Positions 8,824-17,141 of a stretch of 46,162 nucleotides of DNA are shown piece after piece. Positions within the stretch are counted from its first letter, which is position 1; each line of letters opens with the position of its first letter. Source of the stretch: Andreesenia angusta. GTDB taxonomy: Bacteria > Bacillota > Clostridia > Tissierellales > Gottschalkiaceae. Below the pieces are notes generated by a model. The model was not told the origin of the DNA, made no database searches, and saw only the letters and a list, made by a program, of their open reading frames with translations. Made by a program: the position numbers and the translations under genes. The stretch spans positions 1 through 46,162 of the forward strand of contig JAUNVB010000010.1 in assembly GCA_030537835.1 (NCBI GenBank), read 5' to 3'.

Positions 8824-9564
8824 CTAAATCATTCCACCGTCTACTACTATTACCTGTCCGGTAATATATGATGAAATATCGGAAGCTAAAAATGCAACTG
8901 TATTTGCTATATCATCTGCAGTTCCAAGCCTTCCGAGTGGTATTGAACTCTTATAACTCTCAATTATATCATCTGATAGCTTCTCAGTCATATCTGTTTC
9001 AATGAATCCTGGAGCAATAGCATTAACTCTAATATTCTTCTTTGCAATCTCTTTAGCAAGTGATTTAGTAAATCCAATTACACCGGCCTTCGATGCTGAA
9101 TAATTAGTTTGCCCTGCATTCCCAGAAATACCAACTATTGATGATATATTTATAATAGATGCATTCCTAGTCTTTAAAATAGGTCTTAAAATAGATTTAG
9201 TTATATTGAATACTCCTTTTAAATTCACATCTATTACTGAATCAAAATCTTCTTCAGACATTCTAAGTAATAGATTATCTCTCGTTATACCCGCATTGTT
9301 TACAACTATATCTATACTCCCTATTTCCTTTAATGCATTATCTACAAGCTCTTTTGCCTGTTCAAAATCCGATATATCGGCTTTTATGAATAAGGAATTT
9401 CTTCCTAGAGATTCTATTTCTTTTACTACTGATTCTGCTTCTTCTTCATTTCCAATATCATTTATAACTATATCTGCTCCTAATTCTGCTAATTTAATAG
9501 CTATTGCTTTTCCTAATCCTCTTGAAGCACCTGTTATCAATGCTTTTTTCCCAATTAGATTCAT
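8824..9564 (-). CDS. fabG: 3-oxoacyl-[acyl-carrier-protein] reductase
   Basis: FabG reduces 3-ketoacyl-ACP with NADPH. The 246-aa protein is a classical short-chain dehydrogenase: the cofactor loop TGASRGLG (11-18), the NNAG motif in VVNNAGITRDN, the catalytic Ser of IINISSIVG, the YSASKAG motif holding the Tyr and Lys, and the C-terminal ITGQVIVVDGGM. The start chosen is ATG 9564, which follows an AGGAGGG site and sits 1 nt after the fabD stop. Upstream in-frame starts would add a basic 19-residue extension read from the fabD end and are not supported. Confidence 0.96.
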   Translation of the reverse strand: MNLIGKKALITGASRGLGKAIAIKLAELGADIVINDIGNEEEAESVVKEIESLGRNSLFIKADISDFEQAKELVDNALKEIGSIDIVVNNAGITRDNLLLRMSEEDFDSVIDVNLKGVFNITKSILRPILKTRNASIINISSIVGISGNAGQTNYSASKAGVIGFTKSLAKEIAKKNIRVNAIAPGFIETDMTEKLSDDIIESYKSSIPLGRLGTADDIANTVAFLASDISSYITGQVIVVDGGMI

Positions 9565-9565
9565 C

Positions 9566-10513
9566 TTATCCCTCCTGAATCGAATTAATGACTTTTTCAA
9601 TCGTTTCATATTCATCTGCATTAAGAGTTTTAACTTTTACGCCTTCAGATTTTGCAGTTTTCTTTACAAAAGAAGAAAGTGTCTTGCCGACTCCAACTTC
9701 TATAAATATTTCGATTCCATCTCTTATCATATTCCTTATAATATCTTCAAACATTATAGAAGATGATATCTGATTTACTAAATTATCTACTAGATCTTCA
9801 TCTTCAAATTTCTCTCCAGTTATATTAAGGTATATATCCTTATCTGGTTTTTTTATTTCAATCTTCTCTAAAATCTCTCTTAGCTCTTCTCCTGCTTCTA
9901 AGAGCATTTCTGTATGGAAAGGACCACTTACAGATAGAGGTATACATCTTTTTGCTCCCTTTTCCTTAAGTACAATATTAGCTTCATCTACTATCTCTGC
10001 TTCACCAGATATGACTATCTGCCCAGGACAATTATAATTTGCTATCTCTATTATACCTTTTTCAGTTAATTCTCCTACGACCTCTTCTATTATATTCTTA
10101 TCTAACCCTATTATAGCTGACATCTTACCTTTTCCAAATGGAACTGCCTTTTCCATAAGTAATCCTCTTTTTCTTACAAGATCTATTCCATCTCTATAAT
10201 CGATTGAATTGGCTTCTATAAGAGCTGAGTATTCACCTAAACTAAGTCCTGCTACTGCTCTAGCTTCTATGCCTTTCGATTTCAATATTTCACAGACCAT
10301 ATGCGATACCATTACTATAGATGGTTGTGCTATTTCTGTCTTCTTTAACTCTTCTTCATCTCCATCGAAAATGATCTTCTTTAAATCAAAACCAATTATT
10401 TCCTCTGTTGTTTCAACTATTTTCTTTGCAATATCGAAATTTTCATAGAGAGATTTTCCCATACCAATATATTGAGCCCCTTGACCTGGAAATAAAAAAG
10501 CTATATTCTTCAT
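9566..10513 (-). CDS. fabD: Malonyl CoA-acyl carrier protein transacylase
   Basis: FabD moves malonyl groups from CoA to ACP. The 315-aa sequence has the N-terminal FPGQGAQYIGMGK motif, the nucleophilic elbow GLSLGEYSAL with Ser91, and the catalytic His200 in SGPFHTEML. GQIVISGE (about 164-171) is another family block. It lies between fabK and fabG, with a stop/start gap of a single base to fabG, so translation is likely coupled. The start is ATG 10513 with an AGGAGTA site. Confidence 0.97.
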   Translation of the reverse strand: MKNIAFLFPGQGAQYIGMGKSLYENFDIAKKIVETTEEIIGFDLKKIIFDGDEEELKKTEIAQPSIVMVSHMVCEILKSKGIEARAVAGLSLGEYSALIEANSIDYRDGIDLVRKRGLLMEKAVPFGKGKMSAIIGLDKNIIEEVVGELTEKGIIEIANYNCPGQIVISGEAEIVDEANIVLKEKGAKRCIPLSVSGPFHTEMLLEAGEELREILEKIEIKKPDKDIYLNITGEKFEDEDLVDNLVNQISSSIMFEDIIRNMIRDGIEIFIEVGVGKTLSSFVKKTAKSEGVKVKTLNADEYETIEKVINSIQEG

Positions 10514-10528
10514 AAGTACTCCTCCTAA

Positions 10529-11473
10529 TTAGAAACTCATCATATCTTCTATATTCTTTGATAAATCTTTCGCTTCTTTTACAATATCTAAGATTATCTC
10601 TTCACATGATTTTATATCTCTTATCATTCCTGAAATCTGACCTGCCATCATAGATCCAGTTTTTATCTCTCCATCTATTACTGCAGCTCTCAGAGCACCT
10701 CTACCATATTCTTCCATCTCTTCAATAGTCTTTCCTTCTCTTTCCATCTCTTCAAGTTTTTTCGCAAAATTATTGCTAAGAACTCTTACTAAATGGCCTG
10801 TCATTCTACCAGTTACTATTGCATCCCTGTCCTTTGCTTTTAATACAGCCTCTTTAAATTTCTGATGAGCTATGCATTCCTCAGAACATATAAATCTAGT
10901 TCCTATCTGAACAGCTTCAGCTCCTAATGCCATAGCCGCAACTAATCCTCTTCCATCTGCAATTCCACCAGCTGCTATTACTGGTATATCAACAGCATCT
11001 ACTACCTGAGGGAGTAAACATATAGTAGTGAGCTCTCCAATATGTCCTCCTGCTTCTGTTCCTTCTATTATGAGTGCATCTGCACCGTTTCTTTCCATTC
11101 TCTTTGCAAGAGCGACTGTCGGAACTACAGGTATTACTTTTATATTATTTTCTTTAAATCTCTTCATATATTTTCCTGGATTACCAGCACCAGTAGTTAC
11201 CATACTAACTTTTTCTTCACATACTAAATCCACAATTTCATCAATATATGGAGATAATAGCATTATATTAACACCAAAAGGTCTGTCGGTTAATTCTCTT
11301 ATCCTTTTAATCTGTTTTCTTATACATTCTGCATCGGCACTACCACAGCCAATAATTCCCATACCTCCAGCATCAGATACTGCCGAAGCTAATTCTGCAG
11401 TACCAAGCCAAGCCATTCCTCCTTGAAAAATGGGGTATTTTATATTAAGTAATTCACAAATTCTATTCTTCAT
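10529..11473 (-). CDS. fabK: FMN-dependent enoyl-[acyl-carrier-protein] reductase II
   Basis: This 314-aa protein is a nitronate-monooxygenase-like TIM barrel with MKNRICELLNIKYPIFQGGM at the N-terminus and the FMN phosphate site PVIAAGGIADGRG (about 165-177), followed by GAEAVQIGTRF. Position inside the fab operon between fabH and fabD identifies it as FabK, the flavin-dependent enoyl-ACP reductase that replaces FabI in many streptococci and clostridia and is insensitive to triclosan. Nitronate monooxygenase is the alternative on sequence alone, but context makes that unlikely. The start is ATG 11473 with an AGGAGG site 5 nt away. Confidence 0.94.
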   Translation of the reverse strand: MKNRICELLNIKYPIFQGGMAWLGTAELASAVSDAGGMGIIGCGSADAECIRKQIKRIRELTDRPFGVNIMLLSPYIDEIVDLVCEEKVSMVTTGAGNPGKYMKRFKENNIKVIPVVPTVALAKRMERNGADALIIEGTEAGGHIGELTTICLLPQVVDAVDIPVIAAGGIADGRGLVAAMALGAEAVQIGTRFICSEECIAHQKFKEAVLKAKDRDAIVTGRMTGHLVRVLSNNFAKKLEEMEREGKTIEEMEEYGRGALRAAVIDGEIKTGSMMAGQISGMIRDIKSCEEIILDIVKEAKDLSKNIEDMMSF

Positions 11474-11481
11474 AAATCCTC

Positions 11482-12471
11482 CTAAATACTGGATTTCAAC
11501 ACAGATGTTCCCCAGGTTAGACCTCCACCAAATCCAATTAATAGTATTGTATCATTCTTTTTTATCTTTTTAGAATCAATAGATTCATCTAATGCAACAG
11601 GAATAGAAGCTGCCGACATATTGCCATATTTATTTAAATTCACTAATATCTTCTCTTTTCCCAATTTTAATTTCTTATTAGCAGAATCTATTATTCTGAT
11701 ATTTGCTTGATGAGGAATCATATAATCCAGCTCTTCTGTTCTCATATCCAATTCTTTTAATATATTATTTGCTATTTCAGGAAGCTTCTTTACTGCAAAT
11801 TTGAAAATATCGCTTCCATTCATCTTTATATAGTTCTCTCTTTTCTCTAATCTCTCTTTAGTAATAGGAAGAACTGATCCTCCTGAAGGCACTATCAATT
11901 TTTCAGCACCCGATCCATCGCTTCCGAGACTAAAGCCTAATATGCCTTCATTATCAACCTCTCCTACGACTACAGCTCCTGCTCCATCTCCAAAGAGCAC
12001 ACAAGTAGATCTGTCTTCCCAATCGATTATACTAGACATTTTTTCTGCACCAATTAATAGTATTTTTTTACATAATCCTGAACTGATATATGCATAAGCC
12101 ATAGACAGTCCATATATAAATCCCGAACATGCTGCAGATATATCGAATGAAGGAATTTGTCTACAACCTAATTTTTTCTGCACTAAACAAGCAGTCGCTG
12201 GAGTAGGCTGATCTGGAGACATAGTTGCTACAATTATCATATCTATTTCATCTCTATCAATTCCTGCGCTCTCTATCGCCTTTAATCCTGCTTTAAACGC
12301 AAGATCCGAAGTCGATTCACCTTCAGCTATACGCCTTTCTTTTATACCTGTTCTAGTATAAATCCACTCATCTGAAGTATCTACAATTTTCTCAAGATCA
12401 TAATTAGTCATTATCTTTTTTGGTAGATACGACCCTGTCCCTATAATTCCAATATTATTATTAGTTTTCAT
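11482..12471 (-). CDS. fabH: 3-oxoacyl-[acyl-carrier-protein] synthase III
   Basis: FabH starts fatty-acid synthesis by condensing acetyl- or branched acyl-CoA with malonyl-ACP. The 329-aa sequence has the KAS III triad: Cys115 in DISAACSGFIYGL, His254 in MIPHQANIRI and Asn284 in KYGNMSAASIP. IGTGSYLPKK near the start and the GFGGGLTWG end are also typical. The start codon lies inside the end of plsX (11-nt overlap), indicating translational coupling. Substrate preference for straight or branched primers cannot be read directly. Confidence 0.97.
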   Translation of the reverse strand: MKTNNNIGIIGTGSYLPKKIMTNYDLEKIVDTSDEWIYTRTGIKERRIAEGESTSDLAFKAGLKAIESAGIDRDEIDMIIVATMSPDQPTPATACLVQKKLGCRQIPSFDISAACSGFIYGLSMAYAYISSGLCKKILLIGAEKMSSIIDWEDRSTCVLFGDGAGAVVVGEVDNEGILGFSLGSDGSGAEKLIVPSGGSVLPITKERLEKRENYIKMNGSDIFKFAVKKLPEIANNILKELDMRTEELDYMIPHQANIRIIDSANKKLKLGKEKILVNLNKYGNMSAASIPVALDESIDSKKIKKNDTILLIGFGGGLTWGTSVLKSSI

Positions 12472-13465
12472 TTCTTTCCCCCAGAAGCCTTTTCTCTATA
12501 CTTTGAGATATATCGTTTTTTACAACTTCCCTTGCCTGTCTTATCGCATTCTTTATAGCTATATAATCCGAGCTCCCATGAGCTTTTATAACCGGTTTAG
12601 ATAACCCTAATAAAAGGGCCCCGCCATAATCATTATAAGATAATGTCTTTCCCATTTCTTTTAAATCGTCTTTTACGAATAAACCTGCAATCTTTGATTT
12701 AAAAGACTTTTTAAAAACACTTTTTATATTACCAAATAAAAAATCTGCAGTACCTTCTAAAGTCTTTAAAATCATATTTCCAGTAAATCCATCACAGACT
12801 AATATATCTGCTTTAGATTTAAATATATATCTTGGCTCTACATTGCCTATGAAATTCAATTTTGACTCTTCTAATAAACGATAACTCTCTTTATATAGTT
12901 CTATTCCTTTTTCCTTCTCCTCGCCTATATTTATGAGTCCTACCTTTGGTGATTCCATTTTTAATATGGACTCAGCAAAAATACTGCCCATAATTGCAAA
13001 TTGATAGAGATATTTAGCCTTGCATTCAGAATTTGCACCGGCATCTAAAAGAAATCCATTTCCATCGACCTTAGGATATATAAAGCCTATTGCCGGTCTA
13101 TCTATTCCCTTTATTCGCTTTACTATTAATATTCCACCACTCAATAATGCACCAGTGCTCCCTGAAGAAACGAATGCATCAACTTTCCCTTCTTTTAAAG
13201 CTCTCATACCAATAACAATGGAGGAATCTTTTTTTCTTCTTATCGCCATAGCCGGTTCTTCATTATTTTCTATTACTTCATCTGCATTTATTATCTCTAC
13301 TCTTTCATTCTCATAATTACTATTTTCCATTGCTCTTTTAATCTCTTCTTCTCTACCTATTAGAGCAATTTCTATATCTTTAAATTCATCTAGAGCCATA
13401 AAAGCTCCTTTTAAATTAGAGGAAATTCCTTTATCTCCTCCCATCAAATCTATAGCAATTTTCAA
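12461..13465 (-). CDS. plsX: Phosphate acyltransferase PlsX
   Basis: PlsX converts acyl-ACP to acyl-phosphate for PlsY-dependent phospholipid synthesis. Family blocks seen are KIAIDLMGGDKG at the start, AFVSSGSTGALLSGG (about 95-110), GANSECKAKYLYQFA and VCDGFTGNMILKTLEG. I start it at TTG 13465, which follows an AGGAG site at the right distance and gives the canonical N-terminus (334 aa). An upstream ATG would add 12 residues with no family match. It is the first gene of the fatty-acid operon. No fapR precedes it, unlike in Bacillus. Confidence 0.95.
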   Translation of the reverse strand: MKIAIDLMGGDKGISSNLKGAFMALDEFKDIEIALIGREEEIKRAMENSNYENERVEIINADEVIENNEEPAMAIRRKKDSSIVIGMRALKEGKVDAFVSSGSTGALLSGGILIVKRIKGIDRPAIGFIYPKVDGNGFLLDAGANSECKAKYLYQFAIMGSIFAESILKMESPKVGLINIGEEKEKGIELYKESYRLLEESKLNFIGNVEPRYIFKSKADILVCDGFTGNMILKTLEGTADFLFGNIKSVFKKSFKSKIAGLFVKDDLKEMGKTLSYNDYGGALLLGLSKPVIKAHGSSDYIAIKNAIRQAREVVKNDISQSIEKRLLGERNEN

Positions 13466-13502
13466 AATTATCACTCCTGAAATATCTGTATAGATTATCA
13501 TT

Positions 13503-13525
13503 TAATTTTATTCTAAATAAAATTA
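13503..13525. promoter_or_regulatory. Perfect 23-bp palindrome over the plsX -10 element (candidate operator)
   Basis: Two 10-bp arms (TAATTTTATT and its exact complement AATAAAATTA) flank CTA. The palindrome covers half of the -10 and the predicted transcription start of the fatty-acid operon, the position used by repressors such as FapR. The sequence does not resemble the FapR consensus TTAGTACCT. Confidence 0.6.
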
Positions 13526-13550
13526 TATAATATCTTTCTGTTAAAATCAA
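13522..13550 (-). promoter_or_regulatory. Promoter of the plsX-fab operon
   Basis: TTGATT (13545-13550) and TATAAT (13522-13527) are spaced by 17 nt on the minus strand. The predicted start near 13515 gives a leader of about 50 nt to the plsX TTG. Confidence 0.8.
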
Positions 13551-13687
13551 TCGTTTTATTTAATAAGATTGTGTATTTTATAATATCTATACACTACATA
13601 CTATAATCATATATAATATTTATATTGATTTTATAATTCAATATTTATGTTAAATGATAATTTATACTCTCTTTTTTTCAATATTTT

Positions 13688-14794
13688 TTAATAGTCCTTT
13701 AGTTCTACGCCTAGATAGTTTTCTAGACTCTTAATTCTCTGTTCTTGATTTTCTATATCTTCAAAAATAAGAGAATTATTCTGATTTCTAAGTCTTAATA
13801 ATTCCTTTATAATGGCTCTTGGTTCAGCTGTAACTGGTGTATTTATCCTTTTAAGAGGTTTATCACTATTGATATCTGATATGCCATGATCCGTTCCAAG
13901 TCTAAATTCATATCCAAGTTTCTTATAAATCGAATCTATATAATCTGTATTAAGACCCATTGGATAAGTGAATACATTCGCTTTATATCCTAGATAATTT
14001 TCCATCTTCTGCTGAAATAATATATTATCGCCTGATATTCTACCTTCAATTCTTAAATCAAAATCGTCTTTCTTCCCTAATACTCCTCTAATTTGATTTA
14101 CACCATCACCATCAATATGAAGATCATAAGTATGATTTTGAATATCTATAACTCCCGTATCGACCATTTCTTTTGCATTATCCCAAGTAATATAGCTCAA
14201 GCTTTTATTTGACCAATCTTCGTCTTTAGCTTCATCAACATATTTACCGATTATAGAAATTGTAGCCTTCATACCTAGCTCTTTTAAAATTGGATAGGCT
14301 ATTTCATAATTGCTTCTATATCCATCATCGAAAGTTATTATCACTGAATTCTTGGCTATTTTCTTATTTCCTTTTTTAAATTCAATATAATCATTAAAAC
14401 TTATAGCTTGGTATTTCAATGCTTTTAAATACAGTAGATATTCTTTAAGAGCATTTTCGCTAATTATTACTCCAATATTGCCATTGTATTCTTTTCTAAT
14501 CTCATGAAATATGAGAATAGGTATGTTCTGACTATCGTTTAGACTTAATTCATCACCGTATTTTTCGAATGAATAGTCAAATTTAGATTCGAATTCGGCT
14601 CTTTGAACAGCTAATTCGTCTTTTTCTATCTCTTCTTCCATATCCTCTTCATTTTTTTCTTCTTTAGGTTTAATTTCGATTTTTTCACTATTTCTTTCCG
14701 GTTCAATTTCTTTTTTAAAAGATATATCTCTTTCTTTACAAGCAGATATCAATACGATAGATGCAAATAATAAAAACAAAAGTTTTTTTCTCAT
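13688..14794 (-). CDS. Polysaccharide deacetylase-family lipoprotein
   Basis: The 368-aa protein begins with a lipoprotein signal: Lys/Arg start, hydrophobic core and lipobox LISAC with Cys19. A highly charged Glu/Lys linker (about 20-70) follows. The carbohydrate esterase 4 fold starts near residue 90 with IPILIFHEIRKEYNG. It contains the metal/base motif ITFDDGYRSN and the metal-binding histidines in IQNHTYDLHIDGDG. The C-terminal FTYPMGLNTDYIDSIYKKLGY is a family block too. Such enzymes remove N-acetyl groups from cell-surface glycans, and the membrane anchor places this one outside the cell. The substrate (peptidoglycan or an exopolysaccharide) is not shown by sequence. It interrupts the common rpmF-plsX order and lies between the rpmF terminator and the plsX promoter. 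Confidence 0.88.
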   Translation of the reverse strand: MRKKLLFLLFASIVLISACKERDISFKKEIEPERNSEKIEIKPKEEKNEEDMEEEIEKDELAVQRAEFESKFDYSFEKYGDELSLNDSQNIPILIFHEIRKEYNGNIGVIISENALKEYLLYLKALKYQAISFNDYIEFKKGNKKIAKNSVIITFDDGYRSNYEIAYPILKELGMKATISIIGKYVDEAKDEDWSNKSLSYITWDNAKEMVDTGVIDIQNHTYDLHIDGDGVNQIRGVLGKKDDFDLRIEGRISGDNILFQQKMENYLGYKANVFTYPMGLNTDYIDSIYKKLGYEFRLGTDHGISDINSDKPLKRINTPVTAEPRAIIKELLRLRNQNNSLIFEDIENQEQRIKSLENYLGVELKDY

Positions 14795-14823
14795 CTCATC
14801 ACTCCAAGATCTTTTAGATTATT

Positions 14824-14859
14824 AAAAAAGAGGGGTAAATAGAAATTTACCCCTCTTTT
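14824..14859 (-). terminator. Terminator of rpmF
   Basis: A 15-bp perfect stem (14826-14840 with 14845-14859, core GAGGGGTAAAT / ATTTACCCCTC) has a 4-nt loop. On the minus strand it is followed by a TTTTTT run. It lies in the gap between rpmF and the deacetylase gene. Confidence 0.9.
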
Positions 14860-14898
14860 CATATTCTATAAAAGAATCTGCGCAAGTTCTCTTATATA

Positions 14899-15078
14899 TT
14901 AGTCTACTGCTACAACTTCTTTGTTTTTATAATAGCCGCAAGTTCCACATACTCTATGTGGTAATTTCGGCTCATGACATTGTGGGCATTGAACCACAGT
15001 TGCTTTCTTTAATATTTGAGCTGAAGCTCTTCTCTTATCTCTTTTCGCTTTTGATGTTTTACGCTTAGGTACTGCCAT
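14899..15078 (-). CDS. rpmF: Ribosomal protein L32 (zinc-binding form)
   Basis: This 59-aa gene is easy to miss because of its size. The translation starts [18 protein letters not shown], the hallmark L32 N-terminus, and has two cysteine pairs, CPQC (31-34) and CGTC (44-47), which would bind zinc. It is a component of the large ribosomal subunit. ATG 15078 follows an AGGAGGTG site. It is cotranscribed with the upstream yceD-family gene, a conserved bacterial pairing. A 7-bp hairpin (TCTCTAC / GTAGAGA) lies in the 107-nt gap between them. Confidence 0.96.
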   Translation of the reverse strand: MAVPKRKTSKAKRDKRRASAQILKKATVVQCPQCHEPKLPHRVCGTCGYYKNKEVVAVD

Positions 15079-15185
15079 CTAAAACACCTCCTTAATCCTC
15101 TAAATATCTCACCTAATCTATTTTATCATATCTCTACTGAGTAGAGAATCTTTTTTTGGTTAAACCACAAAGTTTTTATCTTTAT

Positions 15186-15677
15186 TTAGAGTAATTCCTT
15201 GAGTTTAGCCAATCTCGGGTCAACATCATCAGTTTCACAGTCACAACTCTGTTCATTGAGATCGGCCCCACAATTACTACAAAGGCCTTTGCAATCTTCC
15301 GAACAGATGACTTTCATTGGTGACGAAGTAATGATTAAATCGTATATAAATTCTTCTAAGAATATCTCATCTTCATTATAGAGGGCTTCAGTATCATCAC
15401 TCGACTCATCTTCTCTTCCCTCTCTAATCAGTGGAAGGTCAAAATTCTCTTTAATTTCAACTTCTGTTTCTTTTAAACAGCGAGCACAACCATCTTTAAA
15501 TATATATATAAGCTCTCCACTTAGTACTCCAGTTTCTTCTCCTGCATATATAGTCCCTCTTAAATTAACTGGAGATAAGACCTTATTAAAAAATCTATCT
15601 TCATCAATCGTCAATTTCTCATCTATCTGAAGAAATGCCTCTAAACCATTTATAAGTTTTTCTAAATTCAGCTTCAT
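15186..15677 (-). CDS. yceD: DUF177 / YceD-family protein
   Basis: The protein (163 aa) matches the YceD/DUF177 family: a central CARCLKETEVEI motif (about 72-83) and a C-terminal segment with CSEDCKGLCSNCGADLN and CDCE, then the conserved end DPRLAKLKELL. The cysteine groups could bind zinc. The family is required for 23S rRNA maturation or large-subunit assembly in plants and bacteria, in keeping with its invariant position before rpmF. The molecular role is inferred from the family and context. ATG 15677 is preceded by a GAGGTGA site. Confidence 0.9.
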   Translation of the reverse strand: MKLNLEKLINGLEAFLQIDEKLTIDEDRFFNKVLSPVNLRGTIYAGEETGVLSGELIYIFKDGCARCLKETEVEIKENFDLPLIREGREDESSDDTEALYNEDEIFLEEFIYDLIITSSPMKVICSEDCKGLCSNCGADLNEQSCDCETDDVDPRLAKLKELL

Positions 15678-15710
15678 TTCCTGTCACCTCTTATTATGTT
15701 GCCAAAATTA

Positions 15711-15739
15711 ATTATATTGTGCATCATTATTTTTGTCAA
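15711..15739 (-). promoter_or_regulatory. Consensus promoter of yceD-rpmF
   Basis: On the minus strand TTGACA (15734-15739) and TATAAT (15711-15716), both perfect hexamers, are spaced by 17 nt. This fits strong constitutive expression of a ribosomal protein operon. Confidence 0.9.
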
Positions 15740-15758
15740 GTATTTTTATTGACAGATA

Positions 15759-15790
15759 TAAAAAAGGTAAGAGAATTCTCCTACCCTTTC
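15759..15790 (-). terminator. Terminator of ackA
   Basis: GGTAGGAG / CTCTTACC pair around an AATT loop (15766-15785) with further A-U and G-U pairs. A T run follows on the minus strand. It lies 10 nt past the ackA stop. Confidence 0.85.
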
Positions 15791-15799
15791 AATATTTTA

Positions 15800-16993
15800 C
15801 TATTTAACTAAATTTAATGTATCTCTAGCTATCATAAGCTCTTCATTAGTTGGTACAACTAATACTTTAACTTTAGAGTCATCTGTACTTATTATTGTCT
15901 CTTTTCCTCTTACTTTATTCTTTTCACTATCTATTTTAACACCTAGATATTCTAATGCATCACATACATATTCTCTATCTTCAGGTGAGTTCTCTCCAAC
16001 TCCTGCAGTAAATACTATAGCATCTACGCCATTCATTGCTGCTGTATATGCTCCAACATATTTTAATACAGAGTATTTAAACATATCTAGAGCTAGTTGT
16101 GCTCTTTCATTTCCTTTTTCGGCCTCATTTTCAACATCTCTGAAATCACTACTTATCCCCGAAATACCTAGAACACCAGATTTTTTATTAAGTAAATCGC
16201 TCATCTCTTCAGGATTTAAATTCTCTTTTTGCATTACGAAAGGCACGATTGCAGGGTCAATATCTCCTGTTCTAGTCCCCATAATCAATCCTTCAAGAGG
16301 AGTGAATCCCATACTAGTATCTAAACACTTTCCATCTTTAACGGCTGAAACTGACGAACCATTTCCTAAATGGCAAGTAACCATTTTTAAATCCTTTAAA
16401 TCCTTCCCTAAAATTTCAGCTGCTCTATGTGATACATAGTTATGAGATGTTCCATGCGCTCCATATCTTCTTATACCATATTTCTCATATAGTTCATATG
16501 GTAGAGCATATAGATAAGATACTTTAGGCATTGTCTGATGGAATGCAGTATCGAATACCGCTACCATAGGTACATTAGGCATAATTTCTTGACAAGCTTC
16601 AATCCCCATAATATTAGGTGGATTATGAAGAGGTGCTATATCTATACATTCTCTAATTCCTTCCATTACCTTATCATCTATTATCTCTGATTTTGTAAAA
16701 TTCTCTCCTCCATGAACTACTCTATGCCCAACGGCACCAATTTCATCCATAGATTTAATAGCTCCTATTTCATCATCGGCAAGTGATTCGATTACTATTT
16801 CTAAAGCTCTCTTATGATCAGGCATAGGTTTTTCTATTATAACTTTTTCTTTTCCAATAACCTCATGCTTAACTCTTGAGCCTTCTATACCTATTCTCTC
16901 TGCTAATCCTTTAGCAAGTTCTTTTTCATTATCCATATCGATTAATTGATATTTTAATGACGAAGATCCACAGTTTATTACCAAAATATTCAT
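15800..16993 (-). CDS. ackA: Acetate kinase
   Basis: Acetate kinase interconverts acetyl phosphate + ADP and acetate + ATP, the ATP-yielding step of acetogenic fermentation. The 397-aa sequence is full length and carries the family motifs [13 protein letters not shown] (7-19), the Arg91 region GHRVVHGGE, the catalytic Asp148 in [23 protein letters not shown] and the adenosine site [14 protein letters not shown]. The phosphotransacetylase partner is not in the window. The start is ATG 16993 with an AGGAGGAT site. The gene is divergent from tmcAL, with about 148 nt between the two starts. Confidence 0.97.
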   Translation of the reverse strand: MNILVINCGSSSLKYQLIDMDNEKELAKGLAERIGIEGSRVKHEVIGKEKVIIEKPMPDHKRALEIVIESLADDEIGAIKSMDEIGAVGHRVVHGGENFTKSEIIDDKVMEGIRECIDIAPLHNPPNIMGIEACQEIMPNVPMVAVFDTAFHQTMPKVSYLYALPYELYEKYGIRRYGAHGTSHNYVSHRAAEILGKDLKDLKMVTCHLGNGSSVSAVKDGKCLDTSMGFTPLEGLIMGTRTGDIDPAIVPFVMQKENLNPEEMSDLLNKKSGVLGISGISSDFRDVENEAEKGNERAQLALDMFKYSVLKYVGAYTAAMNGVDAIVFTAGVGENSPEDREYVCDALEYLGVKIDSEKNKVRGKETIISTDDSKVKVLVVPTNEELMIARDTLNLVK

Positions 16994-17141
16994 CCAAAAT
17001 CCTCCTTATTCTAATATCTATTTTTATGATATTATAGTTGTAGGAAAAAAGCAACCTGTTACGATGTATTAATTGTCTATTTCTAAAAGGTTTTGCAAAT
17101 AAATAGCAATAAAATTAATAATATAGAGAGGATGAACTCTA

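Noticed and set aside
9206..9766. A 186-aa plus-strand frame opposite fabG and fabD
   Set aside because: It is antisense to two well-identified genes, has no ribosome binding site and no domain pattern.
15079..15185. A promoter or terminator between yceD and rpmF
   Set aside because: There is a 7-bp hairpin, but no U run and no paired -35/-10, so the genes are treated as one operon.
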